NCBI GenBank assembly: GCA_014378955.1
Contig: JACMMQ010000225.1
Span: 1-5,168, forward strand
Length of the DNA stretch: 5,168 nt
Direction of reading: 5' to 3'
DNA from: Clostridia bacterium
GTDB lineage: Bacteria; Bacillota; Clostridia; SK-Y3; JACMMQ01
Numbering within the stretch: position 1 is the first letter of the stretch; the number at the start of each line of letters is the position of its first letter. The position numbers and the translations under genes are program-made. Shown piece by piece: positions 1 to 5,168 of the stretch. Below the pieces are notes generated by a model. It worked only from the letters and a program-made list of their open reading frames with translations. It did not search any database and was not told the DNA's origin.

Positions 1-1593
1 TACGCCCCCAACAATTTTATTGACAAATTCGTAGCCCTTGCCAGTTTCTTGTGGTTCAATTTCAAGGTATACGTGACCGTATTGACCCTTACCACCTGAT
101 TGACGTGCATATTTATGCTCAATCTTGACAGCGTTACGAATTGTTTCTTTATAACTTACCTGAGGATTACCAACATTTGCCTCAACCTTAAACTCACGAA
201 GCAAGCGGTCTACGATAATTTCAAGATGTAATTCGCCCATCCCTGCAATAATCGTTTGTCCAGTTTCTTCATCGGTATAGGTTTTAAAGGTTGGATCTTC
301 TTCTGCTAATTTAGAAAGACCAATACCCATTTTTTCTTGCCCAGCTTTGGTTTTAGGCTCAATAGCTACCTTGATAACTGGTTCTGGGAATTCCATGGAT
401 TCAAGAATAATTGGATGATCTTCATCACACAAGGTATCACCAGTAGTAACGTCCTTCAAGCCAACCCCCGCAGCGATATCGCCCGCATAAACGATGTCAA
501 TATCTTCTCTGTGGTTTGCGTGCATTTGAAGAATTCTACCCAAACGTTCTCTTTTGCCTTTTGTGGAGTTTAAAATGGAAGAACCCTTATTGATTGTTCC
601 AGAATACACTCTAAAGAAGCAAAGCTTGCCCACATAAGGGTCAGTTGCGATTTTAAATGCCAAGGCAGAAAATGGCGCACTGTCATTTGAGGGTCTATTG
701 TCTGGTTCATCTGTATCAGGGTTAATACCGTTGATAGCAGGTACATCGGTTGGTGCAGGCATGTAATCAACAACCGCATCCAACATTTTTTGCACGCCCT
801 TGTTTTTGTAGGACGAACCACACAAAACAGGGATGATTTTAACAGCAAGCGTTGCATTACGAATGGCTTTTTTGATTTCTTCCTTGGTAGGTTCTTCGCC
901 ATCCAAAAATTTCATCATAATGTCTTCGTCAAAATCTGATATTGCTTCAATCATTTTTGCGTGATATTCATCTGCCATATCCTTTAAATCTTCAGGGATT
1001 TCTTCTATACGAAGATCTTTACCAATATCGTCATAATGAATGTATGCCTTCATTTCCACTAAGTCGATAAGCCCTTTAAATGTTTCCTCTGCCCCGATAG
1101 GCAATTGGATTGGTACAGCATTACATTTCAAACGATCAATCATCATTGCGACTACGTTAAAGAAGTCAGCACCCATAATGTCCATTTTATTAACATAAGC
1201 CATTCTTGGCACGCTATACTTGTCCGCTTGACGCCAAACAGTTTCAGATTGTGGTTCTACGCCGCCCTTTGCACAAAAGACAGTTACAGAACCGTCTAGT
1301 ACGCGAAGTGAACGTTCAACCTCAACCGTGAAATCAACGTGCCCTGGTGTGTCGATAATGTTGATACGGTTATTGTTCCATTCAGCGGTGGTTGCAGCAG
1401 AGGTAATGGTAATCCCTCTCTCCTGCTCTTGTTCCATCCAGTCCATGGTAGCCGCACCTTCGTGCACTTCACCAATTTTATGCACAATACCTGTATAATA
1501 TAAAATTCTTTCGGTAGTTGTTGTTTTACCAGCATCGATATGTGCCATGATGCCTATATTTCTAGTGTTTTCCAAAGTAAATTTTCTAGCCAC
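1..1593 (-). CDS. fusA: Elongation factor G (EF-G), C-terminal part cut off by window edge
   Basis: EF-G is the cytoplasmic GTPase that moves tRNA and mRNA through the ribosome and, with RRF, helps split ribosomes. The frame stays open for 531 codons to the left edge, so roughly 160 residues of a usual protein of about 690-700 are missing. The GTP-binding motifs are intact: AHIDAGKT at residues 17-24, switch I around ERGIT (58-62), DTPGH at 81-85 with the catalytic histidine at 85, and NKMD at 135-138. The G' insert, domain II and domain III follow, and domain IV begins near the conserved [13 protein letters not shown] at 495-507. I see no frameshift or internal stop. The GTG start follows AGGAGG by 6 bases and gives the classic N-terminus MARKF. 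It sits 45 bases after rpsG and is co-transcribed with it. The sequence is the ordinary housekeeping type, with nothing suggesting a resistance paralogue. Confidence 0.98.
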   Translation of the reverse strand, partial: MARKFTLENTRNIGIMAHIDAGKTTTTERILYYTGIVHKIGEVHEGAATMDWMEQEQERGITITSAATTAEWNNNRINIIDTPGHVDFTVEVERSLRVLDGSVTVFCAKGGVEPQSETVWRQADKYSVPRMAYVNKMDIMGADFFNVVAMMIDRLKCNAVPIQLPIGAEETFKGLIDLVEMKAYIHYDDIGKDLRIEEIPEDLKDMADEYHAKMIEAISDFDEDIMMKFLDGEEPTKEEIKKAIRNATLAVKIIPVLCGSSYKNKGVQKMLDAVVDYMPAPTDVPAINGINPDTDEPDNRPSNDSAPFSALAFKIATDPYVGKLCFFRVYSGTINKGSSILNSTKGKRERLGRILQMHANHREDIDIVYAGDIAAGVGLKDVTTGDTLCDEDHPIILESMEFPEPVIKVAIEPKTKAGQEKMGIGLSKLAEEDPTFKTYTDEETGQTIIAGMGELHLEIIVDRLLREFKVEANVGNPQVSYKETIRNAVKIEHKYARQSGGKGQYGHVYLEIEPQETGKGYEFVNKIVGGV

Positions 1594-1599
1594 AATTTG

Positions 1600-1605
1600 C
1601 CTCCT
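1600..1605 (-). promoter_or_regulatory. Shine-Dalgarno site of fusA
   Basis: A full AGGAGG lies 6 bases before the GTG at 1593. It fixes a non-ATG start for EF-G, and the resulting [26 protein letters not shown] N-terminus matches the family. Confidence 0.9.
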
Positions 1606-1638
1606 TTCTCACAGTTTTTTATATAACAAAGCTGTAGT

Positions 1639-2109
1639 CTACCATCTATAATGAGCAAAAGCCTTATTCGCTTCAGCCATTCTATGTGTATCATCTTTTT
1701 TCTTTACAGAACCACCAACATTGTTGATAGCATCCATTAATTCATTTGCCAAACGTTCTTTCATGGTATCTTCGTTTCTTGCACGTGAATAGTTGGTTAA
1801 CCAACGAAGTCCTAAAGTTTGTCTTCTTTCTGGTCTCACTTCCATAGGAACCTGGTAGGTTGCACCACCAACACGACGTGCTTTAACTTCCAATACGGGC
1901 ATGATATTTGCTAATGCTGTTTCAAAAACTTCTAACGGGTCTTTTGAAATTTTCTCTTGAATAATGTCAAATGCACCATAAACTATTTTTTGAGCAACAC
2001 CACGTCTGCCATCTAACATAATACTGTTGATGAGCTTAGTCACCACTTTGCTGTTGTAAAGCGGATCAAGTAAAACATCTCTTTTCGCTACAAATCCTTT
2101 TCTTGGCAC
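1639..2109 (-). CDS. rpsG: 30S ribosomal protein S7
   Basis: S7 binds the 3' major domain of 16S rRNA and starts assembly of the 30S head; it also lies near the E-site tRNA and mRNA. The protein is 156 residues, the usual length. Visible family signatures are [12 protein letters not shown] near residues 9-21, [20 protein letters not shown] at 77-96, and the C-terminal [15 protein letters not shown] at 142-156. The usual proline of RDVLPDP is leucine here (residue 14), a mild change. The frame can be opened at an ATG at 2130, but that ATG lies before the SD and would translate it into protein. The GTG at 2109 sits 9 bases after AGGAGG and gives the standard MPRKG start. It follows rpsL after a structured 161-base spacer and precedes fusA by 45 bases. 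In E. coli S7 represses its own operon from the matching spacer; whether that holds here is inference. Confidence 0.98.
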   Translation of the reverse strand: MPRKGFVAKRDVLLDPLYNSKVVTKLINSIMLDGRRGVAQKIVYGAFDIIQEKISKDPLEVFETALANIMPVLEVKARRVGGATYQVPMEVRPERRQTLGLRWLTNYSRARNEDTMKERLANELMDAINNVGGSVKKKDDTHRMAEANKAFAHYRW

Positions 2110-2118
2110 TTTTCTTCC

Positions 2119-2124
2119 CCTCCT
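2119..2124 (-). promoter_or_regulatory. Shine-Dalgarno site of rpsG, decides the start
   Basis: AGGAGG (followed by GG) lies 9 bases before the GTG at 2109. The alternative upstream ATG at 2130 reads straight through this site, which rules it out as the normal start. Confidence 0.9.
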
Positions 2125-2129
2125 TTTCA

Positions 2130-2192
2130 TGATAAATACTTATCACAGGTACTCAGAAGCAAATCATCCGATTGCTCCTGTCAGCGCTGATA
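2130..2192 (-). promoter_or_regulatory. Structured element in the rpsL-rpsG spacer, candidate translational control site
   Basis: In the transcript direction a long interrupted stem can form. UAUC (2192-2189 region) pairs with GAUA (2144-2141), ACAGG (2181-2177) pairs with CCUGU (2149-2145), and AGCAAUC (2176-2170) pairs with GAUUUGCU (2165-2158, one bulged U) around a GGAU loop (2169-2166). A second hairpin, UGAUAA-GUAU-UUAUCA (2145-2130), ends 5 bases before the rpsG SD and uses the same GAUA bases, so the outer part of the first fold and the second hairpin exclude each other. The position matches the S7 feedback site of the E. coli str operon, but I cannot show that the RNA resembles the S7 site. 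Structure is seen; regulation is inferred. Confidence 0.45.
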
Positions 2193-2202
2193 CATGCAAA
2201 TT

Positions 2203-2216
2203 ATTTATATATAAAT
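2203..2216. repeat. AT-only 14-base perfect palindrome in the rpsL-rpsG spacer
   Basis: The bases ATTTATATATAAAT read the same on both strands. It could be a weak RNA hairpin or simply AT-rich spacer sequence; there is no -35 box at a proper distance to make it a promoter. Confidence 0.4.
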
Positions 2217-2270
2217 CGCCGTATGTCGCACTTTTGTTACACCGTACGCTCGGCACGAATGTGAACTTAA

Positions 2271-2690
2271 TTATTTCCCTGCCTTTGGTCTCTTTGCGCC
2301 ATACTTTGAACGGCTTTGATTTCTTTTTTGAACACCAGCAGTATCAAGTGTTCCGCGGATAATATGATAACGTACCCCTGGTAAATCCTTTACTCTACCA
2401 CCACGAATAAGTACCACACTATGCTCTTGCAAATTGTGACCTACGCCTGGGATGTAAGCTGATACTTCTGAACCGTTTGTTAAACGAACTCTAGCAATTT
2501 TTCTAAGCGCCGAGTTTGGTTTTTTCGGTGTCATTGTTTTTACAGATGTACATACCCCTCTTTTTTGCGGTGAGCTTTGGTCTGTTGGTCTCTTTTTCAA
2601 AGAGTTCAACCCTTTTTGAAGTGCAGGTGCAGTTGACTTTTTCTCAACCGTCTTTCTTCCTTTTCTCACAAGCTGGTTAAATGTTGGCAA
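2271..2690 (-). CDS. rpsL: 30S ribosomal protein S12
   Basis: S12 sits at the decoding centre of the 30S subunit and helps to control accuracy of tRNA selection. From the TTG at 2690 the protein is 139 residues. It begins [12 protein letters not shown], carries the insertion before SPQKRGVCT (39-48) typical of Bacillus and Clostridium S12, then [11 protein letters not shown] at 54-64 and the loop [26 protein letters not shown] at 84-109. The lysines that commonly change in streptomycin resistance (K56 and K101 in this numbering) are both wild type. D102 is the residue modified by RimO in bacteria that have it. The frame extends upstream to a GTG at 2699, but that codon shares a base with the SD. 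The TTG lies 8 bases after AGGAGG and gives the normal N-terminus. It lies 57 bases downstream of the L7Ae-like gene, in the same transcript. Confidence 0.97.
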   Translation of the reverse strand: MPTFNQLVRKGRKTVEKKSTAPALQKGLNSLKKRPTDQSSPQKRGVCTSVKTMTPKKPNSALRKIARVRLTNGSEVSAYIPGVGHNLQEHSVVLIRGGRVKDLPGVRYHIIRGTLDTAGVQKRNQSRSKYGAKRPKAGK

Positions 2691-2698
2691 ACTTCGCA

Positions 2699-2704
2699 CC
2701 TCCT
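2699..2704 (-). promoter_or_regulatory. Shine-Dalgarno site of rpsL, decides the start
   Basis: AGGAGG lies 8 bases before the TTG at 2690. The in-frame GTG at 2699-2697 overlaps the last G of this site and so cannot be its start codon. Confidence 0.9.
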
Positions 2705-2747
2705 TTTCTCATAAAATTTTATATAAACACATAAATGTGCGTATAAT

Positions 2748-2990
2748 CTATTGCACCACTACAACTACCGCAGCACCAACGTCAATACCTACCGCTTTGC
2801 CCAATTCCTTCATCGTAGGAACCGTGATTGTTTGAACGGCTTGTGTTTCTAGCAATGCCTTCACACAACCGATCACACGATCATCTGCATCTTCCGCAAT
2901 AAATGCCTTTTCTACTACGCCCGCTTGCAACGCCTTCATCGATTGTTTAACTCCAACAAGCTTATTCGCAGTGGATAATTCACCTATCAT
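2748..2990 (-). CDS. ybxF: L7Ae/L30e-like kink-turn RNA-binding protein (YbxF family)
   Basis: This is a small ribosomal-protein-like RNA-binding protein of the L7Ae/L30e family. B. subtilis YbxF, from the same position in the str cluster, binds kink-turn RNA; its cellular role is not well settled. The protein is 80 residues, close to the 82 of YbxF. The segment GVKQSMKAL at 13-21 and the C-terminal GKAVGIDVGAA at 64-74 are the family's two RNA-contacting parts, and AEDAD at 32-36 matches the usual strand-turn. The tail is an unusual run of five valines before the final Gln. The frame opens at an ATG at 3014 with no SD, whereas the ATG at 2990 sits 8 bases after GGAGG, so I chose the latter. 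It is the first gene behind the promoter at 3060-3088. Confidence 0.9.
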   Translation of the reverse strand: MIGELSTANKLVGVKQSMKALQAGVVEKAFIAEDADDRVIGCVKALLETQAVQTITVPTMKELGKAVGIDVGAAVVVVVQ

Positions 2991-2998
2991 TGGAAATT

Positions 2999-3003
2999 CC
3001 TCC
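2999..3003 (-). promoter_or_regulatory. Shine-Dalgarno site of the L7Ae-like gene, within a small inverted repeat
   Basis: GGAGG lies 8 bases before the ATG at 2990. It is part of UGGA-GGAAUU-UCCA (3004-2991), so the site could be partly folded back. The stem is only 4 base pairs and is probably weak. Confidence 0.75.
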
Positions 3004-3059
3004 AGTAATACCATTTTTTAAAAAAGGGCATAGTACACCTACAAACAAAGTGCGGAATA

Positions 3060-3088
3060 ATTTTACCATTATAATACTGCTCTGTCAA
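3060..3088 (-). promoter_or_regulatory. Sigma-A type promoter of the L7Ae-rpsL-rpsG-fusA cluster
   Basis: A consensus -35 box TTGACA (3088-3083) is followed, after exactly 17 bases, by TAAAAT (3065-3060), one mismatch from TATAAT. Transcription would start near 3053 and give a leader of about 60 bases before the L7Ae-like ATG. A perfect TATAAT also lies inside the spacer (3073-3068), but no -35 box stands at the right distance from it. The -35 box begins 16 bases after the phosphoesterase stop codon. I see no GC-rich terminator between them, so some read-through from upstream is likely. Confidence 0.8.
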
Positions 3089-3104
3089 GGGTTTTTTAAA
3101 TGAT

Positions 3105-3803
3105 TTACAAAACGATTTCCTTTGGGCAGAATTTCAAAAAATCACAAGACACCAATTCAAAATGGATGCCCGCTCGCTCGCCACAAAAGGCGTGTGGTGC
3201 GGCATCGCCATGCAAATGCCCGTAAACGCATTTTTGCACGCCATATTGTGCCATTACTTGCACAAAATCAGAAGCAATATCGTCCACGATGGGTGGATAA
3301 TGCATTGCAACAATCAAAGGCTTTGCATTTTGTGCAAACGCGTGCTTGAGCGATTGCTCTAAGCGTACAACTTCACGCTTGAAAATTTTTTCATCAAACG
3401 GTGACAAAGCCCCATGCATCGGGAAAATCCATCCACGTGTACCGCAAATTGTATATTGTGCCGTTTCAAAGCTATTGTTATGCATAAAGGAAATTGTTTG
3501 AAATTGATGTGCATTTAAAAAGGCGTCAAGCTTTTGCTTGGTCGTCCACCAATAGTCATGATTGCCTTTGCCAATGAGCTTTTTGCCTGGCAACTTGTCT
3601 AACCATGCAAAGTCTGCCACCAGCTCGTCAAATTGCATTGCCCAAGAAATATCGCCTGGAATTACAACGGTGTCCTCAGCTTGTACGGTGCTTTGCCAAT
3701 TTTCTTGAAGCTTTTGTGTGTGATTGTCCCACCCACCAAAAATATCCATCGGCTTGTCTGTGGACAGTGATAAATGTAAATCTGAAATTGCATACAAAGC
3801 CAT
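3105..3803 (-). CDS. Metallophosphoesterase, calcineurin-like, COG1768 type
   Basis: This is a predicted cytoplasmic two-metal phosphohydrolase of the calcineurin-like superfamily; its substrate is unknown. All metal and catalytic motifs are in order: DLH at residues 8-10, GDISW at 50-54, GNHDYWW at 80-86, MHYPP at 167-171 and GHLHG at 195-199. The WDNH and GTRGW segments (25-28 and 121-125) fit the COG1768 group rather than the YfcE or MPP-Ser/Thr phosphatase groups. There is no signal peptide or membrane segment. From the ATG at 3803 it is 232 residues and starts MALYAISDLHLS; that ATG follows GAGGG by 5 bases. An in-frame ATG four codons upstream (3815) has no SD. It is third in the rnhB-yraN cluster, 21 bases after yraN. 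That placement alone does not reveal its role. Confidence 0.9.
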   Translation of the reverse strand: MALYAISDLHLSLSTDKPMDIFGGWDNHTQKLQENWQSTVQAEDTVVIPGDISWAMQFDELVADFAWLDKLPGKKLIGKGNHDYWWTTKQKLDAFLNAHQFQTISFMHNNSFETAQYTICGTRGWIFPMHGALSPFDEKIFKREVVRLEQSLKHAFAQNAKPLIVAMHYPPIVDDIASDFVQVMAQYGVQKCVYGHLHGDAAPHAFCGERAGIHFELVSCDFLKFCPKEIVL

Positions 3804-3808
3804 ATAAA

Positions 3809-3813
3809 CCCTC
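3809..3813 (-). promoter_or_regulatory. Shine-Dalgarno site of the phosphoesterase
   Basis: GAGGG lies 5 bases before the ATG at 3803. It favours that start over the ATG at 3815, which would sit upstream of the site. Confidence 0.65.
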
Positions 3814-3824
3814 ATTCACTATTT

Positions 3825-4196
3825 TTAAAATATCGCATTGTCTATAATATGAACGGATTGTGTGATGATTTTCCCATCGACAATACGTCCCACAACCTCT
3901 ACTATGTCAAAGCGTGCTGGCACATCCAAGAAATGACTTTGCAAATACGTTTGTGCGCTTTGCTTTAAGTTAAGCTTTTTGTAGCGTGTGATGGCCTCCG
4001 CTGGTGTGCCGAACGCATCGTCTCGCCTAGATTTAACTTCTATAAAGACCAGCTCGCCCTTGTGCATGGCGATTATGTCTATTTCACCTGCACGGCAACG
4101 GTAATTTTGTTCAATAATTTTATATTTCTTCTTTTTTATATATTGTACGGCGGCTTGCTCACCCAAAGCCCCCAAGGTCTTGTTGTATTTATCCAT
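3825..4196 (-). CDS. yraN: YraN family protein (UPF0102), predicted nuclease fold
   Basis: YraN proteins have a restriction-endonuclease-like fold, related to Holliday-junction resolvases; their cellular function is not established. The protein is 123 residues, within the usual range. It shows the conserved LGALGEQ near residues 8-14, GEIDIIA at 37-43 and FIEVKSR at 51-57. E38/D40 and E53-x-K55 are the residues expected to form the nuclease-type metal site. A basic patch KKKKYK (21-26) precedes the core. The frame extends upstream to 4253 inside rnhB, but the ATG at 4196 lies 6 bases after GGGGA and gives the normal N-terminus MDKYN. The gene overlaps the end of rnhB by 8 bases (ATGGATAA), which suggests translational coupling. 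rnhB-yraN adjacency is common in Firmicutes. Confidence 0.93.
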   Translation of the reverse strand: MDKYNKTLGALGEQAAVQYIKKKKYKIIEQNYRCRAGEIDIIAMHKGELVFIEVKSRRDDAFGTPAEAITRYKKLNLKQSAQTYLQSHFLDVPARFDIVEVVGRIVDGKIITQSVHIIDNAIF

Positions 4197-4956
4197 GTTC
4201 ATTCCCCACAAAATTGCCTGTGAAAGAACGCCTGTGAATGGGACACAGCCCATGCGTTAAAATCGCTTGCATGTGTGTCGCCGTGCCATATCCTTTGTTT
4301 TGCATAAAATCATATTGCGGATATGTATCATGCAGTGCCTGCATCAAACGGTCACGTGTCACCTTCGCTATAATGGATGCGGCGGCAATGGAAATGCTTA
4401 AGCTATCCCCTTTAATGAGCGCAGTTTGTGGAATGTCTATGCTTTTGACGCATTCATTGCCATCTATGAGCAAATAATCAGGCTTGATTTTTAGGCCCTC
4501 CACCGCACGCTGCATTGCAAGATGTGTGGCGTTGCGAATGTTCATGGTGTCAATTTCTTGCTCCGTCGCATAGCCTATCGCATAGCTTATCGCTTGGCTT
4601 GTAATTTGTATAAAAAGAGCCTCACGTTTTTTCTCCGATAGCTTTTTAGAATCGTTGATGCCTAAAAAAACCACATCGTGTGGCAAAATCACAGCCGCTG
4701 CATACACACGCCCTGCTAACGGCCCACGACCAACCTCATCAACGCCAGCAATGGTTTGAAACCCGTCTAGCCCAATCGTTTTTTCAGCGATACGCATACG
4801 CTCTATGCGTGCAAGCTCTTGCTCGTGCTTATAAAGTTTTTTTTGATATTTTTCAATAACACGATCGTGCGGATAATTCTGAATAGCATCCGCCAAATCG
4901 TCCATAGAAAGTTGCGCTAAAACCGCATCCAATTGTTTTGCATTCAAATCACTCAC
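4189..4956 (-). CDS. rnhB: Ribonuclease HII
   Basis: RNase HII cuts the RNA strand of RNA/DNA hybrids and nicks DNA at single embedded ribonucleotides, starting ribonucleotide excision repair. The protein is 255 residues from the GTG at 4956. Residues 1-65 are the helical, charged N-terminal extension seen in Bacillus-type enzymes (E. coli RnhB, about 198 residues, lacks it). The catalytic set is complete: D73 and E74 in GVDEVGRG, D165 in LLIDGN and D184 in IKGDS. Also present are NDSKKLS (101-107), the AASIIAKVTRDR block (192-203), the KGYGT motif that reads the ribonucleotide, and HRRSF near the C-terminus. The start is uncertain: AAGG lies 7 bases before the GTG, but AGGTGA lies 5 bases before a TTG at 4947, which would shorten the protein by three residues. 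It is the first gene of a cluster with yraN and the phosphoesterase. Confidence 0.97.
   Translation of the reverse strand: MSDLNAKQLDAVLAQLSMDDLADAIQNYPHDRVIEKYQKKLYKHEQELARIERMRIAEKTIGLDGFQTIAGVDEVGRGPLAGRVYAAAVILPHDVVFLGINDSKKLSEKKREALFIQITSQAISYAIGYATEQEIDTMNIRNATHLAMQRAVEGLKIKPDYLLIDGNECVKSIDIPQTALIKGDSLSISIAAASIIAKVTRDRLMQALHDTYPQYDFMQNKGYGTATHMQAILTHGLCPIHRRSFTGNFVGNEHG
4203..4207 (-). promoter_or_regulatory. Shine-Dalgarno site of yraN, inside rnhB
   Basis: GGGGA, within the last codons of rnhB, lies 6 bases before the yraN ATG at 4196. The other nearby ATG (4202-4200) directly abuts this site and is too close to be used. Confidence 0.6.
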
Positions 4957-4968
4957 CTACCTTGCCAT

Positions 4969-4997
4969 ATTGTACCACAATTGGTATGATTTTAAAA
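4969..4997 (-). promoter_or_regulatory. Probable extended -10 promoter of rnhB
   Basis: TACAAT (4974-4969) is preceded by TGG, making a TGn extended -10 box. The -35 position 17 bases upstream (4997-4992) reads TTTTAA, a poor match. Two inverted repeats lie across the -10 region: TACCA/TGGTA (4973-4986) and ATTGT/ACAAT (4969-4981). The leader would be short, about 5-10 bases before the SD. The call is moderate because the -35 box is weak. Confidence 0.5.
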
Positions 4998-5015
4998 GCA
5001 TTAATTTACCGAATA

Positions 5016-5168
5016 GGGTACGGTGGGCGCTGCCCACACCCGCCCCTTTTTGAAAAAAGGGGACAAAAACTTTAATTAGGGGATTTTAAAATAAAGTTTT
5101 AATCAATTTTTTTCAAAAAATTGCGGGGTCAAGGGGTGGAACCCTTGGCGTTGTCCGCAGACGGCGAA
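5016..5168. repeat. Chain of inverted repeats, probable dispersed palindromic intergenic repeat, continuing past the edge
   Basis: Five inverted repeats follow each other. (1) GGGT plus GTGGGC pair with GCCCAC plus ACCC at 5016-5041, with a 3-base bulge and a GCT loop. (2) CCCCTTTTT/AAAAAGGGG at 5043-5062, perfect 9-base arms. (3) AAAACTTTA/TAAAGTTTT at 5066-5074 and 5092-5100, perfect 9-base arms. (4) CAATTTTTT/AAAAAATTG at 5104-5123, perfect 9-base arms. (5) CAAGGG/CCCTTG at 5130-5147. CCG/CGG at 5155-5164 may begin a sixth. No reading frame of note is present. The pattern of GC-rich hairpins separated by poly-A/poly-T hairpins resembles multi-copy intergenic repeats I recall from clostridial genomes. 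That is recollection, and copy number cannot be judged here. No hairpin is followed by a clean T-tract on either strand, so it is not a clear terminator. Confidence 0.65.

Noticed and set aside
570..902. A 110-codon minus-strand frame, with 1296-1535 as another, inside the fusA region, as if fusA were broken into pieces
   Set aside because: Both are out of frame with EF-G. The EF-G frame reads without interruption from 1593 to base 1 with all motifs in order, so fusA is intact and these are shadows.
1611..1635. ACAG...CTGT hairpin in the rpsG-fusA gap as a terminator or attenuator
   Set aside because: The stem has 4 plus 3 pairs broken by mismatches, no following T-tract, and fusA is expected to be co-transcribed.
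2129..2362. Plus-strand frame of 77 codons covering the rpsL-rpsG spacer
   Set aside because: It has no SD, no recognisable protein features, and overlaps the 3' end of rpsL on the opposite strand.
2991..3053. A kink-turn in the leader of the L7Ae-like gene for self-regulation
   Set aside because: I could not find the paired G-A/A-G tandem with a 3-base bulge between two stems that a kink-turn needs.
3089..3104. Terminator after the phosphoesterase gene
   Set aside because: There is an A-run but no GC-rich hairpin before a T-tract in the direction of transcription.
3122..3362. Plus-strand frames opposite the phosphoesterase, with others at 3605-3847, 4238-4477, 337-573 and 1105-1299
   Set aside because: Each lies opposite a confident minus-strand gene, lacks a proper SD and shows no domain signature.
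5043..5062. CCCCTTTTT/AAAAAGGGG hairpin as a rho-independent terminator
   Set aside because: Neither strand has a T-tract directly after the stem; it fits better as one unit of the repeat chain.
1..5168. A previously undescribed gene system
   Set aside because: All coding space is filled by known housekeeping families. The only unexplained material is in short non-coding stretches reported above.

Overview
The window is a stretch of ordinary housekeeping genes from a low-GC Gram-positive bacterium, most likely a member of the Clostridia (Firmicutes/Bacillota). Four things point there: the long Bacillus/Clostridium type of ribosomal protein S12, the small L7Ae-like protein at the head of the str cluster, the N-terminally extended RNase HII, and strong Shine-Dalgarno (SD) sequences close to AGGAGG. 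I cannot name the genus. All genes lie on the minus strand and are read here from right to left.

Right edge (about 5011-5168): non-coding DNA made of a chain of five back-to-back inverted repeats that runs out of the window. It looks like a dispersed palindromic intergenic repeat.

Positions 4956-3105: a tight cluster of rnhB (RNase HII), yraN (UPF0102 nuclease-fold protein, overlapping rnhB by 8 bases) and a metallophosphoesterase of the COG1768 type, 21 bases after yraN. A probable extended -10 promoter lies just upstream of rnhB.

Positions 3088-1: a good sigma-A type promoter (TTGACA, 17-base spacer, TAAAAT), then the str cluster: an L7Ae/YbxF-like RNA-binding protein, rpsL (S12), rpsG (S7) and fusA (EF-G). 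fusA is cut by the left edge after 531 residues. These proteins build the 30S decoding and head regions and drive translocation. In most Firmicutes rpoB and rpoC precede this cluster; here their place is taken by rnhB-yraN-phosphoesterase.

Annotation matters most at the starts. In rpsL, rpsG, the L7Ae gene, yraN and the phosphoesterase, the longest reading frame begins too far upstream, in several cases on top of the SD itself. The starts given here are those placed correctly behind an SD and matching family length. rpsL (TTG), rpsG (GTG) and fusA (GTG) all use non-ATG starts.

I found no phage, CRISPR, toxin-antitoxin, defence or other novel gene system. The points most worth a second look are the structured 161-base rpsL-rpsG spacer, the right-edge repeat, and the separation of the str cluster from rpoBC.
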